From Streptomyces oceani (lineage in GTDB: Bacteria > Actinomycetota > Actinomycetes > Streptomycetales > Streptomycetaceae): a stretch of 51,702 nucleotides of DNA. Below the pieces are notes generated by a model that did no database searches, was not told the origin of the DNA, and saw only the letters and a list, made by a program, of their open reading frames with translations. The position numbers were made by a program, and so were the translations under genes. The stretch spans positions 24,974 to 76,675 of the forward strand of contig NZ_LJGU01000135.1 in the NCBI RefSeq assembly GCF_001751245.1. The letters run 5' to 3'. How positions within the stretch are numbered: position 1 is the first letter of the stretch; every line of letters starts with the position of its first letter. This document shows, in pieces, positions 17,929 through 29,164 of this stretch.

Positions 17929-20436
17929 TCAGGGGCGGCGGGTCGACGTCACCCGGTACACGTCGTACACGCCCTCCACCCGACGCACCGCCTTGAGCAC
18001 GTGGCCGAGATGCTTGGGGTCGCCCATCTCGAAGGTGAAGCGGGAGGTGGCCACCCGGTCACGGGAGGTCTGCACCGCCGCGGACAGGATGTTGACGTGC
18101 TGGTCCGAAAGCACCCTGGTGACGTCGGAAAGCAGCCGGGACCGGTCGAGCGCCTCGACCTGGATGGCGACCAGGAAGACCGAGGACTGGGTGGGGGCCC
18201 ACTCGACCTCGAGAATCCGTTCCGGTTCGCGGGACAACGAGTCGACGTTGACGCAGTCGGCACGGTGCACCGACACTCCGCTGCCCCGGGTGACGAAGCC
18301 GATGATCGGGTCGCCGGGCACGGGCGTACAACAGCGGGCGAGCTTGACCCAGACGTCGTCGACGCCTTTGACCACGACGCCCGGGTCCGCGTTGGTCCGA
18401 CGCTTGCCCTTGTTCAGTGGCGGTGTGGTCTCCGCGATGTCCTCGTTGGCCGCGTCCTCACCGCCGACCGCGTGGACGAGCTTCTCGACGATGCTCTGCG
18501 CGGTGACATGTCCCTCGCCGATGGCGGCGTACAACGCGGAGATGTCGGAGTACCGCATCTCATGCGCGAGGGTGACCAGCGAGTCACCGGTCAGGATGCG
18601 CTGGATGGGGAGGTTCTGCTTCCGCATCGCTCGCGCGATGGCGTCCTTGCCCTGCTCGATCGCCTCGTCCCGGCGCTCGCGGGTGAACCAGGCGCGGATC
18701 TTGTTACGAGCCCTGGGCGACTTGACGAAGTTCAGCCAGTCCCGGGAGGGGCCGGCGCCGGACGCCTTGGAGGTGAACACCTCCACCAAATCGCCGTTGT
18801 CCAGGGTGGACTCCAAAGACACCAGGCGACCGTTGACCCGTGCCCCGATGGTGCGATGACCGACCTCCGTGTGCACAGCGTAGGCGAAGTCCACCGGTGT
18901 CGCCCCGGCCGGCAACGCGATGACGTCGCCCTTCGGAGTGAAGACGAAGACCTCGTTCCTAGAGAGGTCGAACCGCAGCGACTCCAGAAACTCGCCCGGG
19001 TCCTCGGTCTCCTTCTGCCAGTCGAGCAGTTGGCGCAGCCACGTCATGTCGTTGAACGTGTCCCCCTCCGCGCCCTTCCCGGACTTCTTGGGGGCTTCCG
19101 TGCGCACCTTGGAGGCTCCCGCGACCGCCTCCTGCTTGTACTTCCAGTGCGCCGCGATGCCGTACTCGGCGCGGCGGTGCATGTCGAACGTGCGGATCTG
19201 GAGTTCCACCGGCTTGCCGCCGGGTCCGATCACCGTCGTGTGCAGCGACTGGTACATGTTGAACTTCGGCATCGCGACGTAGTCCTTGAACCGGCCGGGC
19301 ACCGGGTTCCAGCGGGCGTGCACGGTGCCGAGCGCGGCGTAGCAGTCGCGGACGGTCTCCACCAGGACGCGGATGCCGACCAGGTCGTAGATCTCCGCGA
19401 AGTCCCGGCCCCGCACGATCATCTTCTGGTACACGCTGTAGTAGTGCTTGGGTCGTCCGGTGACCGTCGCCTTGATCCGGGCACCGCGCAGGTCCGCCTG
19501 CACCTCGTCGGTGACGACGGCGAGGTACTCGTCCCGCTTGGGCGCCCGCTCGGCGACGAGCCTCACGATCTCGTCGTACATCTTCGGGTAGAGGATCGCG
19601 AACGCCAGGTCCTCAAGCTCCCACTTGATGGTGTTCATGCCCAGTCGATGGGCCAGCGGGGCGTAGATCTCCAGCGTCTCGCGGGCCTTCTGCTCCTGCT
19701 TCGCCCGCTTGAGATAGCGCATCGTGCGCATGTTGTGCAGCCGGTCCGCCAGCTTGATGACCAGCACACGCGGGTCCTTCGCCATGGCGACGACCATTTT
19801 GCGTACGGTCTCGGCCTGGGCGGCCTCGCCGAACTTCACCTTGTCCAGCTTGGTGACGCCGTCCACGAGCAGCGCCACCGCGTCGCCGAAGTCCCTGCGC
19901 AGGGTCTCGAGGCCGTATTCGGTGTCCTCCACCGTGTCGTGCAGCAGACCCGCCATAAGCGTCGCGGGGTCCATGCCCAGCTCGGCCAGGATCGTCGTCA
20001 CGGCGAGCGGGTGCGTGATGTACGGGTCGCCGCTCTTGCGCTTCTGGCCCCGGTGCCAGCGCTCGGCCACCTGGTAGGCGCGTTCGATCTGGCGCAGGGT
20101 GGCGGACTCGATCTTCGGATCGTTGCTGCGCACTATCCGCAGGAGGGGCTCCAGAACCGGGTTGAACGGACTGGCGCGCTGCATGCCCAACCGGGCCAGC
20201 CGCGCGCGTACGCGGTTCGACGAGCCGGAACGACCGGAGACCCCGGACACGGGACGCGCCGAGGAGCCGTGCGACGGGGCGTCCGAGGGCTCGGCTCCCG
20301 AGACAGCCGCCGACGCGCCATCCCCGGCGGACGGCTTCTGCTGCTTTCTGGCGCCGCCACCGCTCCCCTCGGTCGGGAGCCCGGATTCCGCGTCCTGGCG
20401 CTGGGCGGCGGTGAGTGGCTGGGCCTCGTCTGGCAC
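17929..20436 (-). CDS. relA: Bifunctional (p)ppGpp synthetase/hydrolase (RelA/SpoT homologue)
   Basis: Makes and degrades the stringent-response alarmone (p)ppGpp. The 835-residue protein has a Pro/Ser/Gly-rich N-terminal tail (about 85 residues). The HD hydrolase domain includes [18 protein letters not shown] and [10 protein letters not shown] (HDxxED intact). The synthetase domain has [24 protein letters not shown] and [22 protein letters not shown] domain ([20 protein letters not shown]) and a C-terminal ACT/RRM domain follow. Both active sites look intact. Of two nearby GTG codons I chose the second (20436), eight bases after GAGGAG; the first is too close to that site. It follows apt. 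Confidence 0.96.
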   Translation of the reverse strand: MPDEAQPLTAAQRQDAESGLPTEGSGGGARKQQKPSAGDGASAAVSGAEPSDAPSHGSSARPVSGVSGRSGSSNRVRARLARLGMQRASPFNPVLEPLLRIVRSNDPKIESATLRQIERAYQVAERWHRGQKRKSGDPYITHPLAVTTILAELGMDPATLMAGLLHDTVEDTEYGLETLRRDFGDAVALLVDGVTKLDKVKFGEAAQAETVRKMVVAMAKDPRVLVIKLADRLHNMRTMRYLKRAKQEQKARETLEIYAPLAHRLGMNTIKWELEDLAFAILYPKMYDEIVRLVAERAPKRDEYLAVVTDEVQADLRGARIKATVTGRPKHYYSVYQKMIVRGRDFAEIYDLVGIRVLVETVRDCYAALGTVHARWNPVPGRFKDYVAMPKFNMYQSLHTTVIGPGGKPVELQIRTFDMHRRAEYGIAAHWKYKQEAVAGASKVRTEAPKKSGKGAEGDTFNDMTWLRQLLDWQKETEDPGEFLESLRFDLSRNEVFVFTPKGDVIALPAGATPVDFAYAVHTEVGHRTIGARVNGRLVSLESTLDNGDLVEVFTSKASGAGPSRDWLNFVKSPRARNKIRAWFTRERRDEAIEQGKDAIARAMRKQNLPIQRILTGDSLVTLAHEMRYSDISALYAAIGEGHVTAQSIVEKLVHAVGGEDAANEDIAETTPPLNKGKRRTNADPGVVVKGVDDVWVKLARCCTPVPGDPIIGFVTRGSGVSVHRADCVNVDSLSREPERILEVEWAPTQSSVFLVAIQVEALDRSRLLSDVTRVLSDQHVNILSAAVQTSRDRVATSRFTFEMGDPKHLGHVLKAVRRVEGVYDVYRVTSTRRP

Positions 20437-20575
20437 GTGCACTACTCCTCGGTGGACCCCGTTTGGACTGCCATGGTAACGACCTCACGGGCACGGCAGC
20501 CTCTCGCGGGCGATGGAGCGGTTCGGTGGTGCCCGCCCTCCTGGGGAGGCCCCCGGCGGCGGGCACCACCCACGC

Positions 20576-21130
20576 TCAGACCGTGATCAGCGCTTCCAGC
20601 GGAGCCGCCCCCAGCGTGGGGGCCAGACGGGAGCGGCCATCGAGGAAGCCCAGTTCGAGTAGCACGGCGACGCCGACGACCTGCGCCCCCGCCTGCCGGA
20701 TGAGCTGGAGCGAAGCCTCGGCCGTACCGCCGGTGGCCAGGACGTCGTCGATGACCAGGACCCGGTCGTCCTCGGCGAGATCCTCGGCGTGTATCTCGAT
20801 CTCGGCGCTGCCGTACTCCAGCTCGTAGGACTCGGCGAGCGTCGCGCCGGGAAGCTTGCCGGCCTTACGGACGGGGATGAAGCCGATCCCGGCTCGCACC
20901 GCCGCGGGCGCGGCGAGGATGAATCCCCTGGCTTCCAGACCGACCACCTTGGTCGCGCCGAACTCCACACAGGCGTCGGCCAGCGTCTCGGTCAGTGTGG
21001 AGAACGCCTTCGGGTCGGCGAGCAACGGAGTGATGTCCTTGAACTTCACCCCTGGTTTCGGGTAGTCGGGCACGTCCCGGATACGGCTGACCAGCAGCTC
21101 CCGCACCTCTGGTGCTACGGCGAATGTCAT
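20576..21130 (-). CDS. apt: Adenine phosphoribosyltransferase
   Basis: Salvages adenine to AMP using PRPP. The 184-residue protein has the APRT N-terminus (YPKPGVKFKDITPLLADP), GLEARGFILAAPAA, the RKAGKLPG loop and the PRPP-binding VLVIDDVLATGGTA. It starts at ATG 21130-21128, only 4 bases after the secF stop, so it is probably co-transcribed with secDF. Coding sequence does not extend upstream into the secF frame. The secF-apt-rel order is typical of actinobacteria and links purine salvage with alarmone metabolism. Confidence 0.95.
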   Translation of the reverse strand: MTFAVAPEVRELLVSRIRDVPDYPKPGVKFKDITPLLADPKAFSTLTETLADACVEFGATKVVGLEARGFILAAPAAVRAGIGFIPVRKAGKLPGATLAESYELEYGSAEIEIHAEDLAEDDRVLVIDDVLATGGTAEASLQLIRQAGAQVVGVAVLLELGFLDGRSRLAPTLGAAPLEALITV

Positions 21131-21134
21131 GCGG

Positions 21135-22313
21135 TCACCTGCGCTTTCCCGATGGACGGCCACGGTTTCGGTTCCGTGCGGCCGGCTGACGACGTGTCGA
21201 GGGCCGGCGCTCCGGGGCGGCGCGCTGACCGCCCACCCCGGCAGGTTCCTCCTGTGCGTCCCTCGGCTCCGCGTCCTCGTCGACCGGTTCGTCGTCGTGC
21301 GCGTCCTCCGGTGCCGCGCCGCCCGCGTCGGACGTGCGGCCCGCGCTGGCCTTGGCGCGTCGGCCCAGCACCCGCCGGGTGTGTTCCTGAACGGCGGGAT
21401 CACGGAACTTGAGATCGACGGTCACCGGGGTTGCGATCATGACCGACGACCAGGTGCCCGCGGTGAGACCGATGAACAGCGAGAGCGAGATGTCCTTGAG
21501 CGTCCCGCCGCCGAGCAGTCCGCTGCCGATGAACAGCAGCGCGCCGACCGGCAACAGGGCGACCACGGAGGTGTTGATAGAGCGCACCATCGTGCCGTTC
21601 ACGCCCATGTTGGCCAGCTCGCCGTAGGTGTGACGCTGCTGCTTCTCGAAGTGCCGCGTGTTGCTCGTGACCCGGTCGAAGACGACCACGGTGTCGTAGA
21701 GGGAGTATCCGAGGATCGTGAGGATGCCCACCACCGTCCCGGGCGTCACCTCGAAGCCCACGATGGCGTACACCCCTACGGTGATCGCCAGGTCGTGCAG
21801 CAGTGCGACCAGTGCCGCGATGGCCATCCGCCACTCGAACGTGATGGCCAGATAGACGCTCACCAGAGCAAGGAAGATCAGGATGCCCTGGAAGGCCTTC
21901 TCGGTCATCTGATCGCCCCAGCTGGGGCCCACCAACTCGGCGTTGATCTTCTCCGCCGCGATGCCCATCTCGTCGGCCAGAGCGGCACGTGTCTCGCCGG
22001 ACTCCTCGGTGTCCAGGCCGGTCACCTGGATACGCAGCACGTCCCCGCCCAGCTGCTGGACCTCGGCCTCCTGGCCGGAGGTCTTCTCCGCGATGCCGCG
22101 GGCGTCCTCCACGGAGAGCTGGGTGGACGGCGTGGTGAAGACCGCACCGCCCTGGAAGTCGATGCCCATCTGCAGCCCGCGCACGCCCAGTCCGGCCAGC
22201 GCGATGATGACCAACAGCACCGTGACGGCGTACCAGCGCTTCCGGTTGCCGACGAAGTCGTAGTCCGTCTCGCCGCGGGCGAGCTTGCGGCGAACTTCAC
22301 CAAGCCGTGACAT
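21135..22313 (-). CDS. secF: Protein translocase subunit SecF
   Basis: Inner-membrane auxiliary subunit that, with SecD, uses the proton gradient to pull preproteins through SecYEG. The 392-residue protein has membrane helix 1 (about 29-47), an extracytoplasmic domain with the GIDFQGG motif, and a five-helix membrane bundle including YSLYDTVVVFDRVTSN. The C-terminal tail of about 70 residues is unusually long and charged, rich in Glu, Arg, Ala and Pro. The ATG lies one base after the secD stop. Confidence 0.95.
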   Translation of the reverse strand: MSRLGEVRRKLARGETDYDFVGNRKRWYAVTVLLVIIALAGLGVRGLQMGIDFQGGAVFTTPSTQLSVEDARGIAEKTSGQEAEVQQLGGDVLRIQVTGLDTEESGETRAALADEMGIAAEKINAELVGPSWGDQMTEKAFQGILIFLALVSVYLAITFEWRMAIAALVALLHDLAITVGVYAIVGFEVTPGTVVGILTILGYSLYDTVVVFDRVTSNTRHFEKQQRHTYGELANMGVNGTMVRSINTSVVALLPVGALLFIGSGLLGGGTLKDISLSLFIGLTAGTWSSVMIATPVTVDLKFRDPAVQEHTRRVLGRRAKASAGRTSDAGGAAPEDAHDDEPVDEDAEPRDAQEEPAGVGGQRAAPERRPSTRRQPAARNRNRGRPSGKRR

Positions 22314-22314
22314 C

Positions 22315-24081
22315 TCACGCTTCCTTCGGTTCGGAGGTGGCGGCTGTGGAACGACGGCGCCGCAACGGGGGGTTGCCGAACCGCTTGGGGTCGAGACCGG
22401 ACCACGGACGACCGCTGGCGAAGAACTTGCGCCCGCCCAGGAACGTCATCAGCGGCTTCGTCAGCAGGAACACGATGATGACGTCCACAACCGTGGTCAA
22501 CCCGAGCACGAAGGCGAAACCCTGCACCGAGCCGACGGAGACAAGGAACAACACCACCGCGGCGATGACGGACACCACATCGGACACCACGATGGTCCGT
22601 CTGGCGTCCGGCCAGGCCCGCGCGATGGCGGGGCGTACCGTACGGCCCCCGCGGAGTTCGTCCCGCACCCGCTCGAAGTAGACGATGAACGAGTCCGCCG
22701 TGATCCCGATCGCCACGATCGCGCCGCACACCGCGGGGAGGCTCAGTGCGAAGCCGATGGTCGGGCCGAGCAGGGTCATGATCGTGTACGTGAGGACGGC
22801 AGCGACCCCGAGGCTCGCGACAGCGACCAGGCCGAGCAGCCGGTAGTAGAAGACGAGATACAGCACCACCAGGGCGAGACCGATGCCGCCCGCGATCAGC
22901 CCCGCGTCCAGCTGGTCACTGCCCAACGACGGGGAGATGGTGGTGACGTTGCTCTCCTCGAAGGTCAGGGGCAACGCGCCGTAGGACAGGATGTTGGCCA
23001 GGTCCTCGGCCTCCTCCTGCTTGAAGTCACCGGAGATCTGCGCGTCGCCGGCCAGTCGCTCGCTCACCGACGGGGCCGACATGACCTCGCCGTCCAGGAC
23101 GATCGCGAACTGGTTCTGCGGCTGCTGCTTCTGCGCGAGCTCGCCCGTGATGTCGGCGAACTGCTTACTGCCCTTGTCCCCGAAGGACATCTGAACGATC
23201 CAGCCGCCCTGCTGCTGGTCCAGCGCGGCGCTGGCCTCGTCGACGTTCTTGCCCTGGACAGCGACCGGGCCGAGGGCGTACTTGACCGGCTGCTCCTGGT
23301 CACAGGTCAGGACCGGCTCGCTCGCCTTCGTCTGGGCGGCCTCCCGGGCCGCCTCCGAACGGGCCTTCGGTGTGGAGCAGTCGAGCTTCGCGAAGTCCTT
23401 CTGCAGGTCCTTGGGGATGCCGGCTCCGGGAGGTGGCGCGTTCGGATTGGGCATCGGCGGCTGCGAGGGCTGCTTCGGCGTCTTCTGCGACCCCTCCGGG
23501 TCGTCCTTGTCCGTCAACCCGTCGGTGACGGCCCGGCCCTGACTGTCGGCCCCGGCGGACGGGGTGGCTTCCGAGGCGTCGCCCTGGTCCTGCTTATTGT
23601 CCTGGTCCTGCTTCTCGTCCTTCGAGTCACCGGACTTGGAAGGGCTCGGACTCGGCTTCTCGGGTGGCTGGGACTGCGCGATGGTCAGCACCGGCCGGAA
23701 CTTCAGCTTCGCCGTCGTGCCGACCTGCTCACGAGCCTGCTTCTCGTTCGTCCCCTTGGGGATGTTGACAACGATGTTCTCCTCACCCTGAGTCTGTACC
23801 TCGGCCTCCGAGACGCCGAGACCGTTGACCCGGCTGTCGATGATGGAGACCGCGGTGCTCATGTTGGTCGGATTGATCGCGTCCTCGCCCCCGGGCTGTT
23901 CCTTGGCCGTGAGCGTGATACTGGTGCCGCCAGCGAGGTCGATGCCCAACCGCGGAGTCGTCTCACCAGAGAGGAACATCCCACCCGTGAGCGCCACCAT
24001 CAGGGCCAGGAGAGCCAGCAGAGCCCGCCCCGGCTTCCCGTAGCCCCCTTTGGACCTGCGGCCCTTTTTCGGTGCTGCCAC
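22315..24081 (-). CDS. secD: Protein translocase subunit SecD
   Basis: Partner of SecF in proton-driven preprotein export. The 588-residue protein has one N-terminal membrane helix (about 18-38), the GIDLAGGTSITL motif, a large extracytoplasmic P1 domain and a C-terminal five-helix bundle (LAVVALYLVFYYRLLG-type region and ITADSFIVYFERVRDE). The P1 domain is interrupted by a low-complexity Lys/Asp/Gln/Ser/Pro-rich insert of about 85 residues (after ISQSQ/QPPEKPSPSPSK to PNPNAPPPG). I chose GTG 24081, preceded by GGAG, over an in-frame start 13 codons upstream. Confidence 0.94.
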   Translation of the reverse strand: MAAPKKGRRSKGGYGKPGRALLALLALMVALTGGMFLSGETTPRLGIDLAGGTSITLTAKEQPGGEDAINPTNMSTAVSIIDSRVNGLGVSEAEVQTQGEENIVVNIPKGTNEKQAREQVGTTAKLKFRPVLTIAQSQPPEKPSPSPSKSGDSKDEKQDQDNKQDQGDASEATPSAGADSQGRAVTDGLTDKDDPEGSQKTPKQPSQPPMPNPNAPPPGAGIPKDLQKDFAKLDCSTPKARSEAAREAAQTKASEPVLTCDQEQPVKYALGPVAVQGKNVDEASAALDQQQGGWIVQMSFGDKGSKQFADITGELAQKQQPQNQFAIVLDGEVMSAPSVSERLAGDAQISGDFKQEEAEDLANILSYGALPLTFEESNVTTISPSLGSDQLDAGLIAGGIGLALVVLYLVFYYRLLGLVAVASLGVAAVLTYTIMTLLGPTIGFALSLPAVCGAIVAIGITADSFIVYFERVRDELRGGRTVRPAIARAWPDARRTIVVSDVVSVIAAVVLFLVSVGSVQGFAFVLGLTTVVDVIIVFLLTKPLMTFLGGRKFFASGRPWSGLDPKRFGNPPLRRRRSTAATSEPKEA

Positions 24082-24207
24082 CTTGTCGTGTCTCCTGTCC
24101 AACCGCCCGCGATGGACCAAGAGCAGGGCCCATCGCGGCGCGGCACGCGAAGTGGTCTACAGGTGTCTCTGCCCGCCGGGGTCGAGAGCCGGCCGGCGGA
24201 GCGGGCG

Positions 24208-24693
24208 CTACTTGGCCTCGGAGTCGCCCTTGCTCTGGCCACCCTTGCCCGGCGTCGGGGCGTCCTCGTCGTCCTCGAGCTCGTCGTCCGCGGCGGAGTC
24301 AGCCCGCTTGCCGAGATCGATCTTCCCGTCGTCCTCCCCGTCCTCGGCCTCGGTGAGCTCCGAGGCGTCGTCCGGTACGACCGGGGCGTCAGCGGTCTTG
24401 AGATCGCTCGGCTCGCCGTGGACGATGCGGTCGTACTCCTCCGGCTCGAGGACCACGGCTACGGCGTTCTTGGCGTAGAGGGCGTGGGTGCCCTCATCCA
24501 CCTCAAGAAGCACCGCGTCATCGCGGACCTCCAACACGGTGGCGTACATGCCTCCGATCGTCTTGACACCGGTGCCTGGCTGCATCTGGTCCCGCATCTC
24601 GGCGGCCTTCTGCTGCTTCTTCTTGGCGGACCGGGTCATCAGGAACATGGCCCCGATGAGCACGATGAAGGGGAGGAGAGTCACGATATTCAC
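24208..24693 (-). CDS. yajC: Preprotein translocase subunit YajC
   Basis: Small Sec accessory subunit associated with SecDF. The 161-residue protein has an N-terminal membrane helix (residues 3-20). The conserved RSAKKKQQKAAEMRDQMQPGTGVKTIGG block follows, with a small beta domain (VLLEVDEGTHALYAKNAV) and an acidic C-terminal tail of about 70 residues. The start is GTG at 24693. It sits between ruvB and secD, the conserved order, with 126 bases before secD. Confidence 0.92.
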   Translation of the reverse strand: MNIVTLLPFIVLIGAMFLMTRSAKKKQQKAAEMRDQMQPGTGVKTIGGMYATVLEVRDDAVLLEVDEGTHALYAKNAVAVVLEPEEYDRIVHGEPSDLKTADAPVVPDDASELTEAEDGEDDGKIDLGKRADSAADDELEDDEDAPTPGKGGQSKGDSEAK

Positions 24694-24854
24694 GGCGGAG
24701 AGAAGTCCTTCGTACGACCGCGGGTGCGGCCACTTATTCGGGGGCGGAGCGCCGTCCGGGGCGGACGACGTCGGCGGAGTCTAAGCGAGCTGTCGCCAAT
24801 GGAACAACGTCAAGCATGGCACTCAGGTTCCTGTCCCGGCGAGTCCCCGCACCG

Positions 24855-25985
24855 TCAAGCTTCGAACAGCCCGCCCTGCCCCGCCCCGCCCGGTGCACCG
24901 GAGCCGCTCTGTCGCGGCGGTGCCAGCCCGAGGTGGGCCCAGGCCGCGGGGGTGGCGACCCGTCCTCTGGGCGTCCGGGCGAGCAGCCCCTCCCGTACGA
25001 GGAACGGCTCGGCGACCTCCTCCACCGTGTCCCGTTCCTCACCCACCGCCACGGCGAGGGTGGACAGTCCGACCGGGCCTCCCCCGAAGAGTTTGAGCAG
25101 GGCGTGGAGCACGCCGCGATCCAGCCGGTCCAGACCGCGCTCGTCCACCTCGTACACCGCCAGGGCCCGGGCCGCGGTGTCCCGGGTCACCAGGCCGTCT
25201 GCCTTGACCTGGGCGTAGTCACGGACCCGGCGCAACAGTCGGTTCGCGATCCGCGGCGTGCCCCGGGAACGTCCCGCGATCTCCGCCGCGCCCTCCTCGT
25301 CCGTCGTCACCTCGAGCAACCCGGCGGAACGATGCACGACCTTTTCCAGCTCGGGTGGTTCGTAGAACTCCATGTGCGCGGTGAACCCGAAACGGTCCCG
25401 CAGCGGCGGAGGCAGCAGTCCCGCCCGGGTGGTGGCGCCCACCAGGGTGAACGGCGGGAGCTCCAGCGGGATGGCGGTCGCTCCCGGTCCCTTGCCGACG
25501 ATCACGTCGACCCGGAAGTCCTCCATCGCCATGTAGAGCATCTCCTCCGCGGGACGGGACATCCGGTGGATCTCGTCCAGGAAGAGCACCTCGCCCTCCT
25601 GCAGTGAGGAGAGGATCGCCGCGAGATCACCGGCGTGCTGGATGGCCGGTCCGGAGGTGATCCGGATCGGTGCCGCCATCTCCGCCGCGATGATCATGGC
25701 GAGGGTGGTCTTGCCCAGCCCGGGGGCACCGGAGAGGAGCACATGGTCCGCGGTGGACCCTCGGGCGCGAGCCGCCCGCAGCACCAGGTCCAGCTGCTCG
25801 CGGACCTTGCGCTGGCCGATGAACTCCCCCAGGTCCTTGGGGCGCAACGCGGCTTCGACGGCCTGGTCCTCCCCGTCGGCGAAGGCCGCCACCAGACGCT
25901 CGTCGCCCGCTGCCGGCACGCCCGCGGCTGGTGCGGCGGTGCTGTCCCCGGTCGATGGGGCTTCGCTGGTCTCATCCCGGTTCAT
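24855..25985 (-). CDS. ruvB: Holliday junction branch migration ATPase RuvB
   Basis: Hexameric AAA+ motor that drives branch migration with RuvA. The 376-residue protein has a non-conserved Ala/Gly/Pro-rich head of about 40 residues, then [18 protein letters not shown], Walker [10 protein letters not shown], Walker [10 protein letters not shown], sensor 1 [18 protein letters not shown], and the C-terminal winged-helix domain ([17 protein letters not shown]). It lies about 105 bases downstream of ruvA in the usual ruvC-ruvA-ruvB order. A later start within the head cannot be excluded. Confidence 0.97.
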   Translation of the reverse strand: MNRDETSEAPSTGDSTAAPAAGVPAAGDERLVAAFADGEDQAVEAALRPKDLGEFIGQRKVREQLDLVLRAARARGSTADHVLLSGAPGLGKTTLAMIIAAEMAAPIRITSGPAIQHAGDLAAILSSLQEGEVLFLDEIHRMSRPAEEMLYMAMEDFRVDVIVGKGPGATAIPLELPPFTLVGATTRAGLLPPPLRDRFGFTAHMEFYEPPELEKVVHRSAGLLEVTTDEEGAAEIAGRSRGTPRIANRLLRRVRDYAQVKADGLVTRDTAARALAVYEVDERGLDRLDRGVLHALLKLFGGGPVGLSTLAVAVGEERDTVEEVAEPFLVREGLLARTPRGRVATPAAWAHLGLAPPRQSGSGAPGGAGQGGLFEA

Positions 25986-26090
25986 GCTCGTCAGCCTCGG
26001 TCGGTCGGGGGCGTGCGGAGGGTTCGTACGGGGCGGGCGGCTCGGCGAGGGCGCTGCGGAGCCGCCCGGGGCGACTCGTGGACCGGCTGC

Positions 26091-26720
26091 TCACCGCGCG
26101 CGGTTCAGTGTCTGCAGCGCGGCCCGCATGAGCTGCTGCATCGACGGTGTGCCGCCGTCCCTGCTGGCTTCGGCCGCCTGTCCCGAGACGGCCTGGACGG
26201 CGCCCTCGGCCTCCCGGCGGGCGTATCCCAAGCCCACCAGGGCGGTGAGGAGTTGTTCGTGCCAGGGCTCCGGAGCGGCGGCCGACGGCGCCGGGCGTGC
26301 CACGGCGGTGCCGCCGACCGGTTCGCCGAGCCGGTCCCGCAGCTCCAACAGAAGCTTCTGGGCCCCCTTCTTGCCGATCCCGGAGACCGCCGTCAACGCC
26401 TTCTCGTCCCCCGTCGAGACCGCCAACCGCAGCGCGTCGGGGTGGTGTACCGCCAGCATGGCCTGGGCGAGTCGCGGGCCTACCCCGCTGGCGGTCTGCA
26501 GCACCTCGAAGGTCCGACGCGCGTCGTCGTCCGGGAAGCCGTACAGCGTGAGCGAGTCCTCCCGCACCACCAACGAGGTGGCCAGTCTGGCGTGTTCGCC
26601 GACGCGCAGGCCGGCGAGGGTGTCCGGGGTGCACTGCACGGCCATGCCGACACCACCCACCTCGAGCACGGCGGTGTCCGGGCCGAGTGAGGCCACTGGG
26701 CCGGCGACGAAGGCGATCAT
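26091..26720 (-). CDS. ruvA: Holliday junction DNA helicase subunit RuvA
   Basis: Tetrameric four-way-junction-binding subunit that recruits RuvB. The 209-residue protein shows an N-terminal OB fold ([20 protein letters not shown]), two helix-hairpin-helix motifs ([15 protein letters not shown] and [21 protein letters not shown]) and a C-terminal domain III ([19 protein letters not shown]) for RuvB contact. Its ATG overlaps the ruvC stop as ATGA. Confidence 0.96.
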   Translation of the reverse strand: MIAFVAGPVASLGPDTAVLEVGGVGMAVQCTPDTLAGLRVGEHARLATSLVVREDSLTLYGFPDDDARRTFEVLQTASGVGPRLAQAMLAVHHPDALRLAVSTGDEKALTAVSGIGKKGAQKLLLELRDRLGEPVGGTAVARPAPSAAAPEPWHEQLLTALVGLGYARREAEGAVQAVSGQAAEASRDGGTPSMQQLMRAALQTLNRAR

Positions 26721-27283
26721 ACGGTGCTGCCCTTCGATGAGCCGGCGCCCCTGCCGGAGGCGGGGCCCGGGGTACGGACGGCGGCGTTCGCCCGCTGCAG
26801 ACGGTGCTGCGCCGGTGCCCGCCAGATGTGGCAGATGGCCAACGCCAGCGCGTCGGCGGCGTCCGCGGGTTTGGGCGGCGACTGCAACCGCAGCAGCCGC
26901 GTCACCATGGCGCCGACCTGGTCCTTGCCGGCCCTACCGGTCCCGGTGACGGCGGCCTTGACCTCGCTCGGGGTGTGCAGTGCGACGGGGAGCCCACGAC
27001 GCGCGGCACAGAGCATGGCGACCGCGCTGGCCTGAGCGGTGCCCATCACCGTGGTGACGTTGTGCTGGCTGAACACCCGCTCCACGGCGACCACTTCGGG
27101 CCGTTGCTCGTCCAACCACCCGTCGATGCCCCGCTCGATGTGGACGAGCCGCTCGGCGATCGCCGCGCCGGACTCCGTACGCACCACGCCGACCGCGCAC
27201 ATACTCAGCCGTCGTCCGGCCGTGCCCTCGACCACGCCGACACCGCAACGGGTCAGCCCGGGATCGACCCCAAGAACGCGCAC
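26717..27283 (-). CDS. ruvC: Holliday junction resolvase RuvC
   Basis: Endonuclease that nicks the junction symmetrically. The 188-residue protein has the acidic active-site residues of the family: [10 protein letters not shown] (first Asp), [13 protein letters not shown] (Glu) and the [15 protein letters not shown] block (Asp pair). The start is GTG at 27283-27281. The C-terminal 25 residues are Ala/Gly/Arg-rich and not conserved. It is the first gene of ruvC-ruvA-ruvB, with 167 bases separating it from yebC. Confidence 0.96.
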   Translation of the reverse strand: MRVLGVDPGLTRCGVGVVEGTAGRRLSMCAVGVVRTESGAAIAERLVHIERGIDGWLDEQRPEVVAVERVFSQHNVTTVMGTAQASAVAMLCAARRGLPVALHTPSEVKAAVTGTGRAGKDQVGAMVTRLLRLQSPPKPADAADALALAICHIWRAPAQHRLQRANAAVRTPGPASGRGAGSSKGSTV

Positions 27284-27450
27284 ACCACACTCCCCTCGCT
27301 TCCGGCGATCTCCGTCCGTCGGCCTCAGCCACCACCGGGGTGGCCCACCTCCGGCACGGTTCCGTCGGCCACGACCTTAGCCGTCGACACTGACAACGCC
27401 CCGCGGCAGAGCGGGAGGCCGGGGAGCGTGCGCGCGCCACGGCACCGGCG

Positions 27451-28203
27451 TCAGGCGTCGACCTTCGCCAGCACGTCGTCCGAGACGTCGAAGTTCGCGA
27501 AGACGTTCTGCACGTCGTCGCTGTCCTCCAGCGCGTCGATCAGCTTGAAGATCTTGCGCGCGCCGTCCTCGTCCAACTCGATCTGGACGCTAGGCAGGAA
27601 GCTGTTGTCGGCGGACTCGTAGTCGATCCCCCCGTCAACCAGCGCCGTGCGTACCGCCACGAGATCCGTGGCCTCGCTGATGACCTCGAAGTTCTCCCCC
27701 AGGTCGTTGACTTCCTCGGCGCCGGCGTCGAGCACCGCGTCCAACACGTCGTCCTCTCCCAGTTCGCCCTTGGGCACCAGGACCACGCCCTTGCGCGTGA
27801 ACAGGTAGGAGACGGAGCCCGGGTCGGCCATCGAGCCGCCGTTGCGCGTCATGGCGACCCGCACGTCGGAGGCCGCGCGGTTGCGGTTGTCCGTCAGGCA
27901 CTCGATGAGTACGGCGACGCCGTTCGGTCCGTATCCCTCGTACATGATGGTCTCGTACTCGGCACCGCCCGCCTCGAGCCCGGCGCCGCGCTTCACGGCA
28001 CTGTCGATGTTCTTGCTCGGGACCGAGTTCTTCTTCGCCTTCTGGATGGCGTCGTAGAGCGTAGGGTTGCCCTCCGGGTCGGCGCCCCCCGTACGGGCCG
28101 CAACCTCCACGTTCTTGATCAGTTTGGCGAAGAGCTTGCCGCGCTTGGCATCGATCACGGCCTTCTTGTGCTTGGTGGTTGCCCACTTAGAGTGGCCGGA
28201 CAC
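27451..28203 (-). CDS. yebC: YebC/PmpR family protein (putative transcriptional regulator)
   Basis: A 250-residue member of the YebC/TACO1 family, with the signature [27 protein letters not shown] N-terminus, [22 protein letters not shown] and LGENFEVI. Some members regulate transcription. Relatives, including mitochondrial TACO1, assist translation, and recent work points to polyproline stalling. The start is GTG at 28203. It lies between pdxT and ruvC, the conserved actinobacterial location. Confidence 0.95.
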   Translation of the reverse strand: MSGHSKWATTKHKKAVIDAKRGKLFAKLIKNVEVAARTGGADPEGNPTLYDAIQKAKKNSVPSKNIDSAVKRGAGLEAGGAEYETIMYEGYGPNGVAVLIECLTDNRNRAASDVRVAMTRNGGSMADPGSVSYLFTRKGVVLVPKGELGEDDVLDAVLDAGAEEVNDLGENFEVISEATDLVAVRTALVDGGIDYESADNSFLPSVQIELDEDGARKIFKLIDALEDSDDVQNVFANFDVSDDVLAKVDA

Positions 28204-28260
28204 AGCCTTGCTCCTTCGACGTCAGCGACAGATCCATCGGCAGATCCTACCGTCCGGGCG

Positions 28261-28851
28261 TCATCCCGCCGCCCGCACCATGCTCGCGAACAGCGCGTGT
28301 ACCCGGTGGTCTCCGGTCAGTTCCGGGTGGAACGAGGTCGCCAGCAGCCGGTCCTGGCGCACGGCCACCGGGTGGCCCTCGTAGCGCGCGAGCACCCGCA
28401 CCCGGGCACCGGTCGACTCGACCCACGGCGCCCGGATGAACACGCCCCGCACCGGCTCCCCGTCCACGTCCGCCAGGTCCAGCGGCGCCTCGAAGGACTC
28501 GTTCTGCCGACCGAAGGCGTTGCGCCGCACGATCATGTCGATGCCGCCGACGGTCTCCTGCCCGGAGCGCGGGTCCAGGATCTTGTCCGCCAGCATGATC
28601 ATGCCGGCACAGGAGCCGTACGCCGGCATCCCCGCCGCGACTCGGGCACGCAGTGGTTCCAGCAGTCCGAAGACGGCGGCCAGCTTGGACATGGTGGTGG
28701 ACTCGCCACCGGGCAGCACGAGCCCGTCCACCTCGGCCAGTTCCTCCGGACGGCGCACCGGCTCAGCGCGCGCGCCGGCGCCGCTCAGCGCGGCGAGGTG
28801 TTCACGTACGTCGCCCTGGAGGGCGAGAACGCCGATGAGGGGCTCGCTCAC
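28261..28851 (-). CDS. pdxT: Pyridoxal 5'-phosphate synthase glutaminase subunit
   Basis: Hydrolyses glutamine and channels ammonia to PdxS for de novo PLP synthesis. The 196-residue protein carries [21 protein letters not shown], the nucleophile in AYGSCAGMI, and the His-Glu pair in SFHPEL. It is separated from its partner pdxS by about 1.4 kb of degraded sequence, so it probably needs its own promoter or a read-through transcript. It ends 57 bases before the yebC start. Confidence 0.96.
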   Translation of the reverse strand: MSEPLIGVLALQGDVREHLAALSGAGARAEPVRRPEELAEVDGLVLPGGESTTMSKLAAVFGLLEPLRARVAAGMPAYGSCAGMIMLADKILDPRSGQETVGGIDMIVRRNAFGRQNESFEAPLDLADVDGEPVRGVFIRAPWVESTGARVRVLARYEGHPVAVRQDRLLATSFHPELTGDHRVHALFASMVRAAG

Positions 28852-29164
28852 GGGTGACCTCCCTTGCGGGTACGGATGCGGGTGCGGTTACGGACGCGGG
28901 GTTACGCGGTGTGCCGCGCGCGGTTCGCGCCCGTCCGCCGCGACGCCCCGAACGGACCCGGCTCAAGCATGAGCGCAGGGTGATCGGACCAGGTCCGGGC
29001 CATCAACCGCCCGAGGCGCGGTACTCCGAATCCGGGAGGACGCCGCGGTTGATGTCGTGGTCCAGGATAACGAATGTCTTGTTCGCTGACCTATGCCGGC
29101 ACTGCCACAGACGACGAAGACGGGAGGAGTGGTTCCACGCCGCCAAGCAGGCTGGTGGAGAGCT
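28852..29164. other. Non-coding spacer upstream of pdxT
   Basis: No gene is supported here. Near 28868-28908 there is an imperfect direct repeat of about 16 bases (GGTACGGATGCGGGT-like, repeated as GGTTACGGACGCGGGGT), just upstream of the pdxT start. The open frames in this stretch have no recognisable similarity. It probably holds the pdxT promoter. Confidence 0.4.
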